Under the pieces are notes generated by a model that did no database searches, was not told where the DNA came from, and saw nothing but the letters and a program-made list of their open reading frames with translations. Below, in pieces: positions 31,954 to 34,054 of a DNA stretch of 34,054 bases. Each line of letters opens with the position of its first letter. The stretch's first letter is position 1. The translations under genes were made by a program, and so were the position numbers. The stretch covers positions 1 to 34,054 of the forward strand of contig NZ_JAGINQ010000040.1 in assembly GCF_017876165.1 (NCBI RefSeq), given 5' to 3'. The stretch comes from Azospirillum soli. GTDB lineage: Bacteria; Pseudomonadota; Alphaproteobacteria; Azospirillales; Azospirillaceae.

Positions 31954-33804
31954 ATGGACGGTTCAGACGTCATCCGCTCCCACCTGCCGACCCTGCCGGC
32001 CACGCCCGGCGTCTACCGGATGATCGGCGCGGACGGGGGCATCCTCTACGTCGGCAAGGCGAAGAATTTGAAACGCCGGGTGGCCAGCTACACCCGGACC
32101 GAGGGGCTGCCCAACCGTACCCGGCGCATGGTCGCCCTGACCCGCTCCATGGAGTTCGTCACCACCCACACGGAGGCGGAGGCGCTGCTGCTGGAGGCGA
32201 ACCTCATCCGCACCCTGCGCCCGCCCTTCAACGTGCTGGTCAAGGACGACCGCTCCTTCTCCTACATCGTGCTGGGCCAGGGGCACGCCTTCCCGCGCCT
32301 GATGCACCACCGGGGCACCGCGCGCCGCTATGGCGAGGCGCGGCGCAACGACCTGTTCGGCCCCTACGCCTCCCCGGCGCTGGTCGGCATGACCATCGCG
32401 GCGCTGCAACGGGCCTTCCTGCTGCGCACCTGCGACGACGCCACCTTCACCTCCCGCACGCGGCCATGCCTGCAACACCAGATCAAGCGCTGCTCGGCCC
32501 CTTGCGTCGGCCGCGTGACGGAGGAGGACTACGCCGCCCAGATGCGAGGCGTGCGCGACGTGCTGAACGGGCGCAGCGCCGCCGTGCAGGCGGAATTCGC
32601 GCGGCACATGATGGACTGTTCCGACCGCCTCGCCTACGAGGACGCCGCGCGCTGGCGCGACCGCATCCGCGCCCTGACCGCCCTGCAAAGCCGCCAGGAC
32701 ATCAACCTGGAAGGCTCTCTGGAGGACGCCGACGTGCTGGCCGTCCATGCCGAGGGCGGGACCGCCTGCGTGCAGGTCTTCTTCGTGCGCGGCGGCCGCA
32801 ACCAGGGCACCCGCGCCTTCTTCCCCCGCCATGATAGGGATGAAGACGAAGCCGCCATCCTCGCCGCCTTCACCGCCCAGCTCTACGAAGACACGCCGCC
32901 CCCGCACCGCCTGCTGCTCAGCCACGATCTGCCCGACCGCGCCCTGCTGGGCGAGGCGCTGACGCTGGCCGCCGGCCGCCGCGTCGAGGTGGAGGTGCCC
33001 CAGCGCGGTCCCAAACGCCGCATCGTCGAGCACGCCCTGACCAACGCCCGCGAGGCGCACGGCCGCCGCATGGCCGAACGCTCCGCCCAGGCCAAGCTGC
33101 TGGCCGGCGTGGCGCGCCTGTTCGGCCTTCCTGGCATCCCCGCCCGTATCGAAGTCTACGACAACTCGCACATCCAGGGCGCCTTCCCGGTCGGCGCCAT
33201 GATCGTCGCCGGGCCGGAGGGATTCCAGCGCAACGCCTACCGCCGCTTCCACATCAAGGATCCGGCAGTGGCCGGCGACGACTACGCCATGCTGCGCGAG
33301 GTGCTGACCCGCCGCTTCGGCCGCGCGCTCCGCGAGGACCCCGACCGCCGCAACGGCCTGTGGCCCGACCTCGTGCTGATCGACGGCGGCCTCGGCCAGT
33401 TGAACGTCGCCCGCACCGTCCTGGCTGATCTGGGGATTGAGGATGTCGATCTCGCCGCCATCGCCAAGGGACCGGACCGCGACGCCGGCCGCGAGCGCTT
33501 CTTCCTGCCCGGCCGCGAGCCGTTCCAACTGGCGCCCAACGACCCGGTGCTCTACTTCCTGCAACGGCTGCGCGACGAGGCGCACAAGACCGCCATCGAC
33601 AGCCACCGCGCGCGCCGCACCAAGGCCATGGAGCACACGCGCATCGACGGCATCCCTGGCATCGGCCCGGCCCGCAAAAAGGCTCTGCTGCACCATTTCG
33701 GCAGTTCCACGGCGGTGGCCGCCGCCGGCCTGAAGGATCTGGAAGCCGCCCCCGGCATCAGCGCCACCGTCGCCCGCCGCGTCTACGAGCATTTCCACGG
33801 CTAA
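31954..33804 (+). CDS. uvrC: Excinuclease ABC subunit C
   Basis: Makes both incisions in nucleotide excision repair with UvrB. The 616-aa product has an N-terminal GIY-YIG nuclease (GVYRM at 19-23, LYVG at 31-34, R42, and E81 in LLLEANLI). The Fe-S cysteines C160, C172, C180 and C184 have the same spacing as in E. coli UvrC. A UVR motif for UvrB contact (AYEDAARWRDRI) comes next, then the RNase H-like domain (YDNSHIQG, LVLIDGGLGQL) and C-terminal helix-hairpin-helix motifs (IPGIGPARKKALLHHFGS). AGGAGGGG lies just before the ATG. Confidence 0.96.
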   Translation: MDGSDVIRSHLPTLPATPGVYRMIGADGGILYVGKAKNLKRRVASYTRTEGLPNRTRRMVALTRSMEFVTTHTEAEALLLEANLIRTLRPPFNVLVKDDRSFSYIVLGQGHAFPRLMHHRGTARRYGEARRNDLFGPYASPALVGMTIAALQRAFLLRTCDDATFTSRTRPCLQHQIKRCSAPCVGRVTEEDYAAQMRGVRDVLNGRSAAVQAEFARHMMDCSDRLAYEDAARWRDRIRALTALQSRQDINLEGSLEDADVLAVHAEGGTACVQVFFVRGGRNQGTRAFFPRHDRDEDEAAILAAFTAQLYEDTPPPHRLLLSHDLPDRALLGEALTLAAGRRVEVEVPQRGPKRRIVEHALTNAREAHGRRMAERSAQAKLLAGVARLFGLPGIPARIEVYDNSHIQGAFPVGAMIVAGPEGFQRNAYRRFHIKDPAVAGDDYAMLREVLTRRFGRALREDPDRRNGLWPDLVLIDGGLGQLNVARTVLADLGIEDVDLAAIAKGPDRDAGRERFFLPGREPFQLAPNDPVLYFLQRLRDEAHKTAIDSHRARRTKAMEHTRIDGIPGIGPARKKALLHHFGSSTAVAAAGLKDLEAAPGISATVARRVYEHFHG

Positions 33805-33809
33805 CGTCC

Positions 33810-33834
33810 CCCTCCCCTGCGAAGCGGGGGAGGG
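33810..33834 (+). terminator. GC-rich hairpin after uvrC
   Basis: CCCTCCCC at 33810-33817 pairs with GGGGAGGG at 33827-33834, 6 nt after the uvrC stop. A GC stem without a T-run, it is related in sequence to the other CCCTCTCC-type terminators in this window. Confidence 0.6.
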
Positions 33835-33965
33835 TCGGGGTGGGGGCCCGCCTCGACCACTGTCCCCAAAAACCGTCTCCAACTGTGACCCAGGCCACAG
33901 CGGCATGTGCCGCGCCCGCGTACCTTCAGGCCATCAAAACAGCCTCGACCCAACCACGACCCTTA

Positions 33966-34054
33966 GAGCGCCTAACGAAACCGGGATTTGGCTGTTGGGA
34001 GGGGCATGGCAGCTCCTCTCGTTTCCGACGCCCTGTGGGCACTGATTGAACCGT
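33966..34054 (+). mobile_element. IS5-family insertion sequence, left end only
   Basis: The start GAGCGCCTAACGAAACC looks like an IS5-family inverted repeat, preceded by TA, the target duplicated by one IS5 subgroup. A transposase frame begins 40 bp inside. The rest is beyond the window, so the opposite repeat cannot be compared. Confidence 0.55.
34006..34054 (+). CDS. IS5-family transposase, N-terminal fragment cut by the window edge
   Basis: Sixteen codons are visible from ATG 34006, with GGGAGGGG just upstream: MAAPLVSDALWALIEP. This is the usual N-terminus of IS5-family transposases (VSDALWxxIEPLLP type). Intactness cannot be judged. Confidence 0.7.
   Translation, partial: MAAPLVSDALWALIEP

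Overview
The window comes from a GC-rich alphaproteobacterium, most likely Azospirillum or a close relative in the Rhodospirillales. This rests on codon bias, the DUF3305/DUF3306-associated formate dehydrogenase operon, the style of the GC-rich palindromic terminators, and the IS66 and IS5 type elements. The assignment is inference; there is no rRNA to settle it.

Region 1 (1-11968) is the tnsA-proximal part of a Tn7-like transposon. A minus-strand operon tnsA-tnsB-tnsC-tnsD(tniQ)-tnsE (9029 down to 1302) has overlapping or nearly abutting genes, and the catalytic residues are visible in TnsA, TnsB and TnsC. Downstream of tnsE lie an AT-richer cargo gene with a zinc-binding SHIIP motif and the tail of an IS66 element. 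The right end of the transposon is recognisable at 11902-11968: three 20-bp phased copies of a GGACAAAAA-type unit end in ACA, and on the minus strand read much like the outer end of Tn7. This places an XRE regulator, a divergent membrane protein and about 1.6 kb of nearly gene-free DNA inside the element, between tnsA and the end. The left end is not in the window.

Region 2 (11969-17304) is the flank hit by the transposon. The end lies about 130 bp upstream of a large protein with three calcium-dependent xylan-binding-type (CBM60-like) modules and a parallel beta-helix. Next come a cluster of five perfect hairpins, a BamE/SmpA-like lipoprotein, a periplasmic phytochelatin-synthase-like cysteine peptidase, and a small convergent secreted protein.

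Region 3 (17305-21940) holds an RND efflux adaptor and pump with no outer-membrane channel or regulator next to them, and a small convergent secreted protein.

Region 4 (22030-29417) is a respiratory formate dehydrogenase cluster: lipoate/biotin ligase-like protein, DUF3305, DUF3306, TorD-like chaperone, a 66-aa Tat-targeted peptide, the catalytic Mo/W subunit, the four-cluster Fe-S subunit and the cytochrome b subunit. A sigma-54-type -24/-12 element sits in front of the chaperone gene. Together they would oxidise formate in the periplasm and pass electrons to quinone.

Region 5 (29472-34054) has a 57-aa membrane-anchored peptide, an alpha/beta hydrolase, GMP reductase (guaC) behind a perfect 14-bp palindrome, uvrC, and the beginning of an IS5-family element cut by the window edge.
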